DNA of 64,000 nucleotides from Strigops habroptila (taxonomy: Eukaryota > Chordata > Aves > Psittaciformes > Psittacidae): NCBI RefSeq assembly GCF_004027225.2, contig NC_046358.1, positions 9,021,284 through 9,085,283 of the forward strand. Direction: 5' to 3'. The notes beneath the pieces are model-generated. The model was not told the DNA's origin. It did no database searches and saw only the letters and a list, made by a program, of their open reading frames with translations. The first letter of the stretch is position 1, and each line of letters starts with the position of its first letter. Made by a program: the position numbers and the translations under genes. This document shows, one piece after another, positions 14,301-24,900 of the stretch.

Positions 14301-17300
14301 GTAACCTGAAAGCTGTTCATGTTATATGCAAGAGCCTGCTGCATTTCAATTTCATAATTAGTGCTTATGGCAGAGATGGAGACTTTCTGGATAGCGTAAA
14401 GGGGGGCTGACTGTTACTTCTTCCCTTTCCTGCAGGCGAATAAATGTAGGAACTCGCTTTCAAGCAGAAATCCCATCACTCCAAGACAGATCTCTGGCAG
14501 CAGCTGATGAACATAAAGCAGAGCTGGTGTGGCAGCCGTGGGGCGACCTGGAAACCAACAAAGTCACCCAAGAGAATGGTAAGAATGTGGAAGGCTGGTA
14601 AATAGGACTGAATTGTCACAGTTGCTGTAGGGGTAACCACATATCTACCATAGGCATAATTTAAACTCTCAGAGCTCCCAGTCAAGTGACATGTTTGAGT
14701 AGTCTTGAACACAATCTTAGGAGTAAAACTTCTTATCAGGTTGCATGTGTTGGTGGGAAGGTTGATCAGGTTTGGTTTTTAATGAAGATAAAATTGGACT
14801 ATTTGTTACAAGTCAGGCGAAGAGCAGCCTTTTGTTCAGTGAAGCTTCGTTGTCTTTGTTAACATTTGAAAACCACACGCTCTCAACTTCTGTATTTTCA
14901 AGGGGTGTTCTAGATATAAGAGTATTTTGGAAGAATCAAGTTGTAGGTGGAAGTCAGGATGAGGAAGCAGGAGTTGTGGCAGCTAGTAGCAGACTTGGGC
15001 AGCTGTCTGCTGTTGGTGCACATAGGTTGTGGCAAGTATAAATCCTGAAGGGAAGAGGAAGTGGGCAGACTTAGAAGAGATTTTTCTGATGAGAGAGAAA
15101 AAAGGGTATGGGGAAATGGAAATTACGATATAAGGAGGGATTCAGGAAATCTCTGAGGTGAAGGGAGATGGGAAGACATAGGAGAGAGGAGATTTGCAAG
15201 AAATTCCATGTGTAAATAGTGCTGAATGCAGAGTAATGCCACATGACCTTGCAGTTCTGGCATCCAAATTTGACCAGATAAATTTGCAAGGACATTCAAC
15301 TTCTCTGAGAGTTTTACTTTCTGTTATGTCTAGCCCTGCTTCAAAAGAACTAGTTAACTATGCAAATCCTGTAGGAAACTCCATTTTAATCTTCTTATCT
15401 GAATTTGTTTGGTACCTCTGTGGAAATAGTGGAAAACCTGCTAGCTGCTGCCTGTTCAAGCATTTTTCCTGGGGCTGGAACCAACCAGGAGCTGGCGTTG
15501 CATTTCTTACATGAAGCAAAGGGAAGCATTCTGGTGAGTCTTCCCAGCTTTTCACCCTGATGTGGTCAAAGGTGTTAATGAAGGCCAGGTAACCTGTCAT
15601 TCCTGAGAGGAGAGCCTTCCAGAAACTCCTTCCTATGCATCTGGTTCTCACTGTTTAGTGTCCCTTGGATGTCTCTAAAGTGGGTTCTGCCTGATGTACC
15701 ATGCCATGTTCACTTGCTATCTTGCATATTTCCAACTTCAACATGTTTGGCTTTTTAACAAACAGACTGACAGGGTGAGTGAACCAAGACTGCTAAATGA
15801 ATCTTAAATGTTGTCTTCCTAGAAGATGACCATGTCGGAAGGAAAAATAAGAGACTGGGCTTAAGTTGAGACCGTAAAGTGCAGTGTCTTGCTCCTCTTA
15901 CTTTTGGCAGGTCCATTTGATTTCCCTGCACATGTCTATAGAACGGCTGTACTGCTGGTTTTATATCAGTATTGTAAGGCATGATTCACCTTCATAATGC
16001 CTTTTGACACCCCTGGGAGGTAATATCAAAGAGCAAAGCATATAGCACAGGGTTGTCATCCTTTTATAGTTCTATGATTGATTTGACCTGGCATAAATCA
16101 GCCCTGTAGTCTGGAGTAAGCCTGGCTGCTTTTTTTCTGTCCCCTGTAGTGTGCCAGCACTGACACTTGTGAGACTATATTGACCTGTATTGGGTAAGAG
16201 TACAAATAAAGAGTAATTTCTGTGTGTTTGTGTTAGGTTTGTGCTAGTTAGGGTCCCAGAACCAGTCTACCATTGCAAATGCTGTTGCTGGCATTAGGCA
16301 GGAGCAGGGCAGACCCTGGCAGCAGGAGCTCACTGTTAGCTGGTTTAAACTGCTAATGGAAGCATGACTCCACTCTTTCCCTCCTGCTAACTTTGAAAGC
16401 ACTTCCAGTTTAAATGCAAAGTAAAAAGCAGCGTGAGAGGTTTGGGGTTTTTTTGTGTATGTGTAATCTTTGTCACATGACTGCTGTGTTTTGTTTTCTT
16501 AAGTGAGGTAAGATCACAATGACTTGAATGTTTCAGACAGACATCATTTAGGCCAGTGGTTTTGGATGTAACTGAGGCCTTCAGTAAATGAGAGGAAACT
16601 GCTGCATGGTCTCTGTCTATGAAATTAACTCTTGCCCAGTACTGTAGTGGTTGCATTGGAAAGTGTCAATTCACAGAGATATGAAGAGGTGCTGAGAGCT
16701 TACGCTTGCCTGTGGCACTCAAAACTCAGTCTTGATAGTCAAGAATGTGATTTTTAAAGTTGTTCCAAATGTTGAACTGGCCCAAATGTTAAACTGTGCT
16801 ATGGTTCTTTTCACTTAGCTTGCCAGAAAGGAGAGGATTAACAGTTGCCTGATCTTGGATTTAAATACTCCAGACCTTAAGTGAACTGTTTTGTTTATCT
16901 TAGGGAGCTTTGACCAAACTGCTGTTGCAGAGGCCAGTACGATCGCCTACCCACCCTTTGGCAGATTATCACTACACAGGTATGTTAACCAGAAAAACTC
17001 TGTGCTGTCTGTCTATCATAAAGGAATTTTTCTCTCCTTTTATGCTCTTCTGGGGAACTCTTGAACGTTACAATAAGATGAAAAGATCACTCTTCTCTCT
17101 GATAAACTGAATGCTTGCTAGCAGTTTTGCCTGTGCAAATTATGACACTTACAATGTAAGAAACACTGCATCTCTCAGAACATGTGCATGTGTGTGTTCT
17201 GATTTCCTTTATGAGGAAAAGGGAATGTGATCCCTTACACTAAGCTGCAGAGAATGCAGGAAGATAGATAGTACATGCAGAAAGGCTGTGGTAACCTCAG

Positions 17301-20300
17301 AACCACAGCCTCTCTGGCATGAGTTTTCAGAGTGGAGTTCAGAGGGGGTTTTATGGGAGGGGTTTTCAAGCTTGCTGAAGAAAGCTCAGCCAACTATTGA
17401 TGCATGTCAATGTTTCTGCAAAATTTAAATGCCATAATCTGCCTTTGTAGTCTTGTATCCAATTAGAAAATAGTCAGGTGTGTGATACTAACTTCAGTGA
17501 TCTAGAGTGACCCAGCCACCTGAAAGACCTGACGTAAGGTGGTAAAGAGACATCTAATAGCCGGCACCACGAAGCACAGCAATTACATTTCTTAATTATC
17601 ACACTCTCCTATTATGATGGTTTGGAAATATTACTTGAGTAATATCTGTATGGCAGGAGGAAATCCTAAAATGTGTTTATTATTAGAGGCAAGGGTGCTA
17701 GGATAGTAGAAATATTTGAGATGTAATGCATTTTCAAGTACAGTGGATTGCTGCTGAAAGAGGAGATCTGGTCTCCTGCCCCACCATCTCCCTTGTATAA
17801 GATCTAATGACTGGGCCACCACAAAGTGGTGCTTTTTTCACCTTGCTTTTTTGTTGCAAACTATCTTAGTTCATCTACTTGACTCTTGCAAGCTGAACTG
17901 AGTTAACCTGTGGTGATGAGTACTAGATCTAACATGGGAAGTGATAAGGGGAGGGCTGAAGCAGTAGATCGGGTAACAGTAGTCTGCAGTTAAGCCTGGG
18001 TTAGGTGACATGAGAGACTGCACCCTTGCATGTGTGTATTGGTCTCGAAGGCAAAGGATGTATAAGAGCAAACATTTGGAATTGCTTCTGTTACAACTTT
18101 TTATTTTTTCTACAGGATCAGACAAGTGGAAAGTTGCTGAAAAAAAACTTTTCAACAAAGGAATTGCAATCTACAAGAAAGACTTTTTCTTGGTCCAAAA
18201 GCTTGTAAGTTACTTCCCCCTCCCCCTTTTTTTTTGATGACAGCAATGATATATTCTTGATACATTCTTACATGTTTATTGAGCATTTAACAGAGGGAGT
18301 TCTCAATTTTTCTGAAACCTCAGTATTCAGTTCTGCACTCAAGATTTCAGAGAAATGTTACCATCCAGCACAGCACAAAATCTCACTAGAAGGCTAGAAC
18401 AATAGTGTTTGGTTTGCTGTTGTTGTTTACTTAACCCTTGTGCTTACTGCGTTAGTTCCATTAGTCCACACTGCAGATGCCACTTCTACAGGGTATATTT
18501 ACAGAGCAGAGCTGGTAATGTTCCAGTACAGCTTAAATAGCTTGCTTATAAAACTAAATAGAAGCACATCCTTGCTACAGATGAAAAGTACCAAAAAGGA
18601 TATACAAATGATGCATCCTTTAGGATCTCTCTTTCTAGTTTACTGTGACAATGATAGTAAAAATGCTTGCCCCCATCTGCTTTCACAAGGCATGACACTT
18701 GAGTAGGGGCCAAATCACTGCAGGAGCTGCATACAAAAGGCATTTAACTTGCAAAAGCCCAGAAGCTAAGTACATATGCCAAAACTTCCAGAAAGATCAC
18801 TGATAGAGAATTTGTAGACCATCACAGGTCTGTACTGATCATTGTCTCCCACCACATGTGTATGAAATGCATGTGGCCAAAATGGGAAAGGGCTGCAAAG
18901 CTTCCTTTCCATTTTTGGTTTGGTATTCTGGCCTGGTTTTCTCTGAAGTGCTGCTGGAAAATAAAGCTCCCCCATAAAACTGCTCTCAAGCTTGACAGCT
19001 CAATTGGAACATTTCAGAGGTGAAGAGGTGCATTAAGCTTACAAAATGTCAGGTTCTGTCACCTTTACATTGACCAGCTTTTCTTTGGAAAGTTGGTCCT
19101 GTAGTTCTCGGTGATTAACAGTGGCAATGGGGGATGGGTTCTGGGATGGATGGGGCATACAGACGAATGTGACACAGAAAAGAAGGCTTGAATGGCTGTC
19201 GTGGAATGGAGACTACTGAGGAAAGAAAAACACAAAGTGTATTTATTGCATCTTTAGTAATTATTTATAACCCTTCTTAAAATCATGTAATCCATTGGAC
19301 TTTCATGTGTTTTAAACAGATAAAAACCAAAACAGTGGCCCAGTGTGTGGAATTCTACTACACATACAAGAAACAGGTGAAAATTGGTCGGAATGGGACC
19401 TTAATCTTTGGGGACATTGATGTTGCTAATGAGAAATCGATGAAAGATGAAGCTGAAGTAGACATCAAGGTAATTTCCTAAATTTTTCTCACTTTTGGGC
19501 GGTGGTGTGAAGTCTGAATTTGTGTGTTGTCTCATTTGTTGGTAAAATCAGAAGCAGGAACAGTCTGTGGAGAAGTGTGGCGAGTGTGGAGAAGTCCAGA
19601 CTCACAAACTTGTGTCCTGTGTCACATAATGACATTGACTTACAAACACCAAAATTAACAGTTCCTTTATCTTCTGGTGAAGAGTTCCCATAGGTTTGCA
19701 CGTGTTCTTCCTCCCAGAAGGGACATTTACAGTGAAGAACAGGGGCACGTGGAGGAAGACGAGGAGGAGGAAGAAGAGGAGGCAGAGGAAGGGTTGGATA
19801 ACAGAAAGAGCAGCACAGTTCCACTCAAAGATGAACAGACACTACAAGATGGTGTAACAGTAAGTGCTGCATTGTGCATGTTGTGCTTTCTGTGCCACCT
19901 TCACTCTGCGGCTGGCTTAGAAAACAGCAGGTGGACAGTTCCACATGGAAAAAGTTTCCACCTCTGACTTCTCCCAGAGCAAGGGACTGGGCTGGGGTAC
20001 CTTAGAGTATTCCTAGCAACCAGACTGTGTGCTGTGGTGGGAGAACGGGGATGAGTAAAGGGGGAAAAAACCCTAATATAATTCTTTGTGGTTGGTGCAC
20101 ATGGGACTATGATGAGAAATGTCCTGAAAATATGCTGAAGGCTTTCTCATTAAATAAAACCCTGGTCTGGAATAAATGAAGCACAGGAGCTCAGACATTG
20201 TTTTGCTTTTGATGGTGGGTTTACTTTTCAGTTTGCCTTAACTGTCTCCTTCTCTCCAAAGGCCAATGACACCAATCTGAGGAGTCAAGAGGGAACTGTC

Positions 20301-22110
20301 ACAGGCAGAGTTGGAAGGAAGCCGAGGGAGGCAGCAGTGAAGCCTCGAAAGCCTATTGCTGCTCCAGTGCAGAGGAGGAGGCGGAAACAGAAGATAAAAT
20401 CAGATGCTACCAGTAAAACTCAGAACACAGAAAACGCATTTCCATGTAAAAAATGTGGCAGGTAAGAGCAACTCCATGTCCAGTGATAGTAACACAACTG
20501 CAGTGGTGCATCTCCTGTGGAAGCTTATTCTCAGATGAGCTTTACTTCTGTCTATTTAGGCCAGAGACACTGCCAATACTTTCAATGACATATTACCCCA
20601 CTAATACTCACAGATTAGTGATTTTTACATATATTGATATTAAGATACCAATACTTGGATAACTACCTTCTGCTGTTTTTCCTCAGATGGAGTGAGACAC
20701 CACCTGCAGCCCAACTGTGGGCACTATTTGGTGTTAAGCTGTACTTTCAAACAGCTGCTGTAGTGCCCCTCTGTAATGCCACGTTTTTGTAATGAGTAAT
20801 TTCTATATATTTGCTAGATCACATATTAGGAACATAGTATAGACTCACTTATAACAGTGGCATAGAAATACAAGACACTACCATTGTTATAGCAGCAATG
20901 GGCACACAGTTCATCTGGTTAAACTGGCACCCATCTTTTGTGTCAGTAAAACGTACATTTGTCTTCCCTTACAGAGTTCTGGTAAGTTTTGTAGGTTTGT
21001 TGCCAACAGATTCATAAACTTCAAGAAAATTCAGGTCCCTCCATAAATTGCTTACTTTTAAAACAATAGTCTTGTAATACCAGTGGTGATCCCTTTATTT
21101 AAAAAAGGCACCAAGCTATGGGATGGCAAGAAAATGCAAATTCTGTCTAGTTATGCCACCAGGGCTGTTGACAGATTGCTGCTGTGGCTGGGACTTCACC
21201 TGCCCTGACAAGGTGCCCTGTGTCTGTGTCCTCAGGGAGCATGTGGCATTGGAAAGGGCAGTGCTGTGAGGAGTCAGGCAGCTGGGATTTGGTCCTGGCC
21301 ACTGATACAGGAGAAGCAAGCAAGGATTTCTTAATGGTGTCTAAACTTTTCTTGTGGCATTTGGTGCAAAATCCAAATAGTTATTGGGAAAGATGGAGAG
21401 CTAGATCGTAGAAGTGTGAAGTCAGGAGGAAAAAGCTCAAGTGTTTCTGGCTGCGTGGACAAGGCTCAGAAGCAGCATTTGGCTGTTGTTCACCTCTATG
21501 TTTATTGACTTTTGCAGCGTAGAGGGAATGCCTAAAAACCAGGGCACTCTTGTGTTTAGCAGCATGTGCATATGTCAGATACCAGCACTGCCTCTTTGAA
21601 CTTAGAACATTTAAGAGAAAGATAAGAGGAAATGGACATATGAAGAAATGAAGTGAGCAATCTGAGGGTGCTCAGGATCTCCTGCTGGCATTCCACCCCG
21701 TGCTGGCACACGCAGAATCAGAAGTGCTATTTGCTGTAGGTGTTCTGTTGCAATGCCAATGCCAACCCGAGTTCCTGTGCTGATGCTCCACAAGCTTTTG
21801 GGGCTAGAGCAGCAGGAGCTCTTTTGGAGAATTAATGGAGGAGGCTGTAGGAGAGACCAATGCTAATGTATGTGTGTGCTTCCTCAGGGTCTTCTACAAG
21901 GTGAAGAGCCGCAGTGCTCACATGAAAAGCCACGCAGAGCAGGAAAAGAAGGCGGCTGCTCTGAAGCAGCAAGAGAAGGAGGCAGCAGCAGCAGTGGCAG
22001 CAGCGGCGGCAGCAGCCCACAGCCAGGCCCAGCGGGAAGAGAGCAGCGAGAGTGGGAGCAGCAGCAGTGGAAGCAGCAGCGCGAGCTCGGATGAAGAAGG
22101 AGAAATATAG
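901..22110 (+). CDS. MIDEAS: MIDEAS (ELMSAN1), ELM2-SANT scaffold of the mitotic deacetylase complex
   Basis: The coding exons are 901-2355, 7752-8069, 9038-9383, 9863-9929, 14436-14578, 15430-15533, 16904-16979, 18116-18204, 19320-19469, 19683-19859, 20262-20461 and 21888-22110. They join in phase to 1115 aa; the human protein is about 1045 aa. The start at 901 is the first ATG after an in-frame TGA at 895. Residues 1-590 are low complexity and Gln-rich. An ELM2 domain spans about 730-835 ([13 protein letters not shown], then [18 protein letters not shown]). A SANT domain follows at about 838-890 ([29 protein letters not shown]), then an acidic stretch, a basic [10 protein letters not shown] patch and a C2H2 finger (Cys1037, Cys1040, His1053, His1057). 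In the family, ELM2-SANT binds HDAC1/2 and, with DNTTIP1, forms the nuclear MiDAC deacetylase. The paralogue TRERF1 is less likely because the SANT and zinc-finger segments resemble MIDEAS more. Confidence 0.95.
2356..7751 (+). other. MIDEAS intron after the first coding exon
   Basis: This is a 5.4-kb intron with a GT donor at 2356 and TTTCTTCTCAG ending at 7751. Its scattered short open frames have no recognisable domains, biased codon use or splice partners. I see no RNA gene or clear transposon copy. Confidence 0.8.
7752..8069 (+). CDS. MIDEAS: MIDEAS coding exon 2
   Basis: This exon has 106 codons and phase-0 junctions on both sides (TCTCAG|GAAGCA and CAG|GTATGG). It encodes residues 486-591. 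The stretch is Ser- and Ala-rich, followed by a basic linker ([17 protein letters not shown]) with possible nuclear-localisation character. Confidence 0.93.
9038..9383 (+). CDS. MIDEAS: MIDEAS coding exon 3
   Basis: The acceptor is CTAATAG|CATGAA and the donor CAA|GTAAGT (phase 1). It encodes residues 592-706, a proline-rich block that includes [20 protein letters not shown] and [20 protein letters not shown]. Such blocks before ELM2 are characteristic of MIDEAS and its paralogues. Confidence 0.93.
9863..9929 (+). CDS. MIDEAS: MIDEAS coding exon 4 (67 bp)
   Basis: This small exon lies between CCTTGCAG and GTAAGT. It enters in phase 1 and leaves in phase 2. It encodes about 22 residues ([21 protein letters not shown]) that link the proline-rich block to ELM2. 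It is too short for a standard ORF call and was placed by phase and splice sites. Confidence 0.9.
12122..12245 (-). mobile_element. CR1 LINE fragment, diverged
   Basis: The text AATCATGGAATAAC...ggaggtcatctggtctaagcccctgc...caggttactcagg follows the reverse complement of the CR1 3' region, which is the usual form in bird genomes. The copy is truncated and strongly diverged, so its borders are approximate. It lies in an intron of MIDEAS. Confidence 0.6.
13986..14061 (+). mobile_element. CR1 LINE 3'-end fragment, old
   Basis: The stretch contains GGGCAGTTGGACCAGACAGT, then CTCCAGAAGTCCTTTTCAAC and an ending like TTCTATAG. That order matches the CR1 3' terminus (TTGGACTAGATGATCTCCAGAGGTC-type text and an ATTCTATG tail). 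The copy is short and diverged. Confidence 0.55.
14436..14578 (+). CDS. MIDEAS: MIDEAS coding exon 5 (ELM2, first half)
   Basis: The acceptor is TTTCCTGCAG and the donor G|GTAAGA (phase 1). Residues 729-776 hold the ELM2 signature [20 protein letters not shown], then [10 protein letters not shown]. In family structures this half of ELM2 wraps around the HDAC surface. Confidence 0.95.
15430..15533 (+). CDS. MIDEAS: MIDEAS coding exon 6 (ELM2, second half)
   Basis: This 104-bp exon was found by frame continuity. It starts at TGGAAAACCTG after GGAAATAG and ends CTG|GTGAGT. It encodes [20 protein letters not shown], then [14 protein letters not shown], which completes the ELM2 fold. Phase 1 in and phase 0 out fit both neighbours exactly. 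The acceptor has a poor pyrimidine tract. Confidence 0.93.
16904..16979 (+). CDS. MIDEAS: MIDEAS coding exon 7 (ELM2 end)
   Basis: This 76-bp exon lies between TTATCTTAG and GTATGT. It encodes [20 protein letters not shown], then DYHYT, the end of ELM2 and the linker to SANT. Phase 0 in, phase 1 out. A nearby AG at 16906-16907 is an alternative acceptor but would break the frame with exon 6. Confidence 0.92.
18116..18204 (+). CDS. MIDEAS: MIDEAS coding exon 8 (SANT, first half)
   Basis: The acceptor is TTTTTTCTACAG and the donor CTT|GTAAGT. It encodes [20 protein letters not shown], then KDFFLVQKL, the first SANT helices. The second SANT half continues in frame from 19320. Confidence 0.95.
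19320..19469 (+). CDS. MIDEAS: MIDEAS coding exon 9 (SANT, second half)
   Basis: This exon has 50 codons with phase-0 borders (TTAAACAG|ATA and AAG|GTAATT). [18 protein letters not shown] is the SANT recognition-helix region. Basic residues of SANT domains of this type help form the inositol-phosphate site shared with the HDAC. An acidic tail DEAEVDIK follows. Confidence 0.95.
19683..19859 (+). CDS. MIDEAS: MIDEAS coding exon 10 (acidic linker)
   Basis: This exon has 59 codons, phase 0 on both sides (GTGAAG|AGTTCC and ACA|GTAAGT). [17 protein letters not shown] resembles the human linker after SANT. A run of about fourteen mostly Glu/Asp residues follows (19753-19794, GAGGA-rich). The acceptor is a weak match, so the start could shift slightly. 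Confidence 0.87.
20262..20461 (+). CDS. MIDEAS: MIDEAS coding exon 11 (basic region, finger start)
   Basis: The acceptor is CTCTCCAAAG and the donor AG|GTAAGA (phase 2). It encodes residues 976-1041. A Lys/Arg-rich segment with [10 protein letters not shown] (likely nuclear signal) is followed by AFPCKKCG, the Cys pair of the C2H2 finger completed in the last exon. Confidence 0.93.
21888..22110 (+). CDS. MIDEAS: MIDEAS last coding exon
   Basis: It begins after TTCCTCAG and ends at TAG 22108-22110. [15 protein letters not shown] supplies the His pair of the C2H2 finger. An Ala-rich coiled stretch ([18 protein letters not shown]) follows, then a Ser- and acid-rich tail ([14 protein letters not shown]). 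The Ala and Ser tracts come from GCA/GCG and AGC repeats at about 21976-22080. Confidence 0.94.
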
Positions 22111-24820
22111 CAGCAGACCAGAAACGGAGGGAGTAGCAAGGCTGGACCCAACCTCCCTCTTGGTGGTTTTACTTTTTTTGCTTGCACTTTCTTTACCTGA
22201 CCTATCAGGTCTCAGTTTTAGTGCTGCCGTTTCCTGACGCCACATGTTCCACTTCACCTTGCCAGTACTGACCAAGCCGGAATGGTGGATGAAAAGATTT
22301 GTTTCAACTTTTTTTTTTTTTTTTTTTTTAAACAAATAAGATTTCTATTCTATTTATAATGATACCTGAGGTACATAATAGAACAATGTCACCTGCGGTG
22401 GAAGTACGTTCTCTCAGGTCAGTCAGACCTTTCTTTTGTGCTTGTCAGGAATCATGCTAACAGAACTCTTGGATATAAAGGTTTCCAGACCGGAGCAAGA
22501 AAATGATGCTCTGCTCTGGGCCAAGTGTATCCAGTTACTGTGACACTGGTGATTTCTAGATGTTTCCTTTCTCAGCAAGTTCTCCTTCCTGTTACACTTT
22601 CCTGCCTTTCTTTCTGAGCATTTATTCAGGCAGCCAATAAGTTTCGTGGAAAGATGGTGTGCACTTTTGGCCTCTGATTCACAAAAATGACAAGTGGGAT
22701 GAGCAAGACAGTCATCTTCCTTTTGAGAGCAAGTTTTATTTTTCCAAAAGGAAGCCCGAGGTGGTTTGTTTTATGCCATTAAGAATGCAGCAATGGATAT
22801 AAAAATACCGTGTGGGATTAGAGTAGCCACAGGCCTTGCGGGTTGTCTCGTCTTGGAGAACAAAATAGTCTGCCTTTGATTAACTTAATGGAAAGTAGTC
22901 TGGGCTTTACAAGTGCAATTTGAAATGTAAACTGCTGGGTTTGACTTTGCATAAATGGGAGCAAGTTTGTTTAGTGAAAATGAACCAAGACTTTCTTGTG
23001 TGCTGGATTGTGTGCGCCTCAGAGATGGGAGGAATGGACTCTAATCTCTAGCAGTGATCCCTCAGTGAATGGCTTTTACCTCTCAACACGTCCGTTTCTT
23101 TCTTGCGGCAGCCCTTATGTATTCCCTGAAATTGCCATCATTAAGAGCTAGTGTCGTGGGGCCCTAGTTTCCCAAATACTTCTGTCGGACAGTATGTGCA
23201 TGCAGGAGAAGCTTGTCACTTACTTCCACACCGGTGGCTGGAGGGCAGTGCCTGCTGGATTGTCCTGCTGTAAGCCTTGCTGGAAGGCTGACTCCTCCTT
23301 CAGAACTGACACATGCTCATAGCCCATAAAGTCCAGCCACCAAAAGCCTGCTGGTAAAAGAGAGTTAAGAACTAGTAAAGTGGTCCAGATGACATAGCTG
23401 TTAGATTGTTCTGTACATCTTTATAGCCCACGTTTATCATTGTTTCGTAAAGATGCAAAGGATCAGATCACTTCCTTGTGCTTCAGTCAGTCAGTCCCAG
23501 TCCCTACCCTGGCTGCTCAGCTCCCTCCCTCCAGCCAGTGCTTAGAAGCAGCGCTGATCCCTGGCTCCTGGGTGCTGGCACTGTGTCAGGTCGTGTGTGT
23601 GCTGCTCCAGTGGTGCAATACCACACGAGCCGGTCACTGCTGCATTCCCAAGCAGGGATCCTAAGGGAGTTGTTGTACATGAACTACGGTGTGTTCCAGA
23701 CTGGATAATCCTTCAAGCTGCTAGATAAATTCCAGGTTAACTAACTATGGAAGGTGCCATCTGGCAATCTTTTCCTGCCTCCTGGTTTTATACAACCATG
23801 GTTGCTTCACTCTTGAAGTCTGGGAGGCTGCGTATTGTATGTTTGCTTTGACATATATATGCCTTTGCATAGAATCCTTTTCCTTACTAGCAGAAACAGT
23901 TACTACTCTTAGAAAATAAGTAGGAGTACCATTAAGGACTGCACTTTTTCCAGTGTTGACACTTTTGTCTTTAAGTGTTCAATTTTCTGCCAAGATTGTG
24001 GGGGTTTTATTCCTAACAAAATTAGGTTTCCTTTCAGCATTGGGACAACTGTTCCATGTCCCTGCATGCAGGGGTCTTGTTGACTAACTAGGCTGTGGGA
24101 GCAGATGGCATGTCATGAACTGTTAAGATCATGCAAAAATGGCTAAAAACTAAAAGCTACTGGTCTTTAAAAAGAAGCTTCAGCAAATCAGTCTTCCTGA
24201 TAAGAATTTCAGTGTTCATTGTTATCTTCTTCCTTTCATAAATTGGAGAAAACACTTGTCTACCATTATCGTAAGGCCCTCAGAGAGAACAGCGTTTTTA
24301 GCACACTGTTCTAGGAAGGACAGTAGGTGAAGCAGCCGGACCTCATGGTCCACTTGCTGTACTGGGATTAATTCCAGTAAAAAGCAATGATACAATTAAA
24401 CAAAGTTCCAAAGTATGTTTCTGGGAAGTTGCCAATAGTTTCCAGATCTTGAGAACTACAAGGCAACAGTTCAGAAACAAGCAGAGCTTGTGAGGGTATC
24501 TAACAAAGTGATGTAGCTATGATTATACAGTTGCAATGAATGTATTTGCCTGGAATACCACTGTCACAGAAGTGGAAGGGTGTACGGTTACTGAACTGAG
24601 ACTGGGAAGGCCTAAAACACATAACAAAGAAAAGGAGGTGGAACTGGCACATATTGAGGAACATGGCAAAAAATGAAGATGTCTTAGATTGGAGATTTGG
24701 TTAAACTTGAGAATTACAATAAGGTTAAACAAAACCTTATAAAAATGCTTTTACAATCCTTGCTAAAACAGTGCAAAATGAATCAGTATGTAATCCCTTA
24801 GAGACAACCAGAGACTCTTC

Positions 24821-24900
24821 ATACTAGGACAAACCAAAGCTCTGTCTAGCTCCAGGTCTTGTTTCTGACAGTGATAAGGAGCAGATGCTTAGGAAAAAGC
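24821..24900. repeat. Possible ancient dispersed repeat in the MIDEAS 3' UTR
   Basis: The text TACTAGGACAAACCAAAGC, then TCTGTCTAGC, then TTTCTGACAGTGATAAGGAG, then CAGATGCTTAGG resembles a repeat widespread in reptile and bird genomes (ACCAAAGGTC-, CTAG- and GACAGTGGCCAG-type text). Recognition is from memory and the family name is uncertain. Confidence 0.35.

Larger units (their letters stand above)
9930..14435 (+). other. MIDEAS intron, 4.5 kb
   Basis: This intron lies between coding exons 4 and 5. Two diverged CR1-like fragments are listed separately. The 147-codon frame near 12876-13319 shows no domain and no plausible splice partners, so I treat it as chance. Confidence 0.8.
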
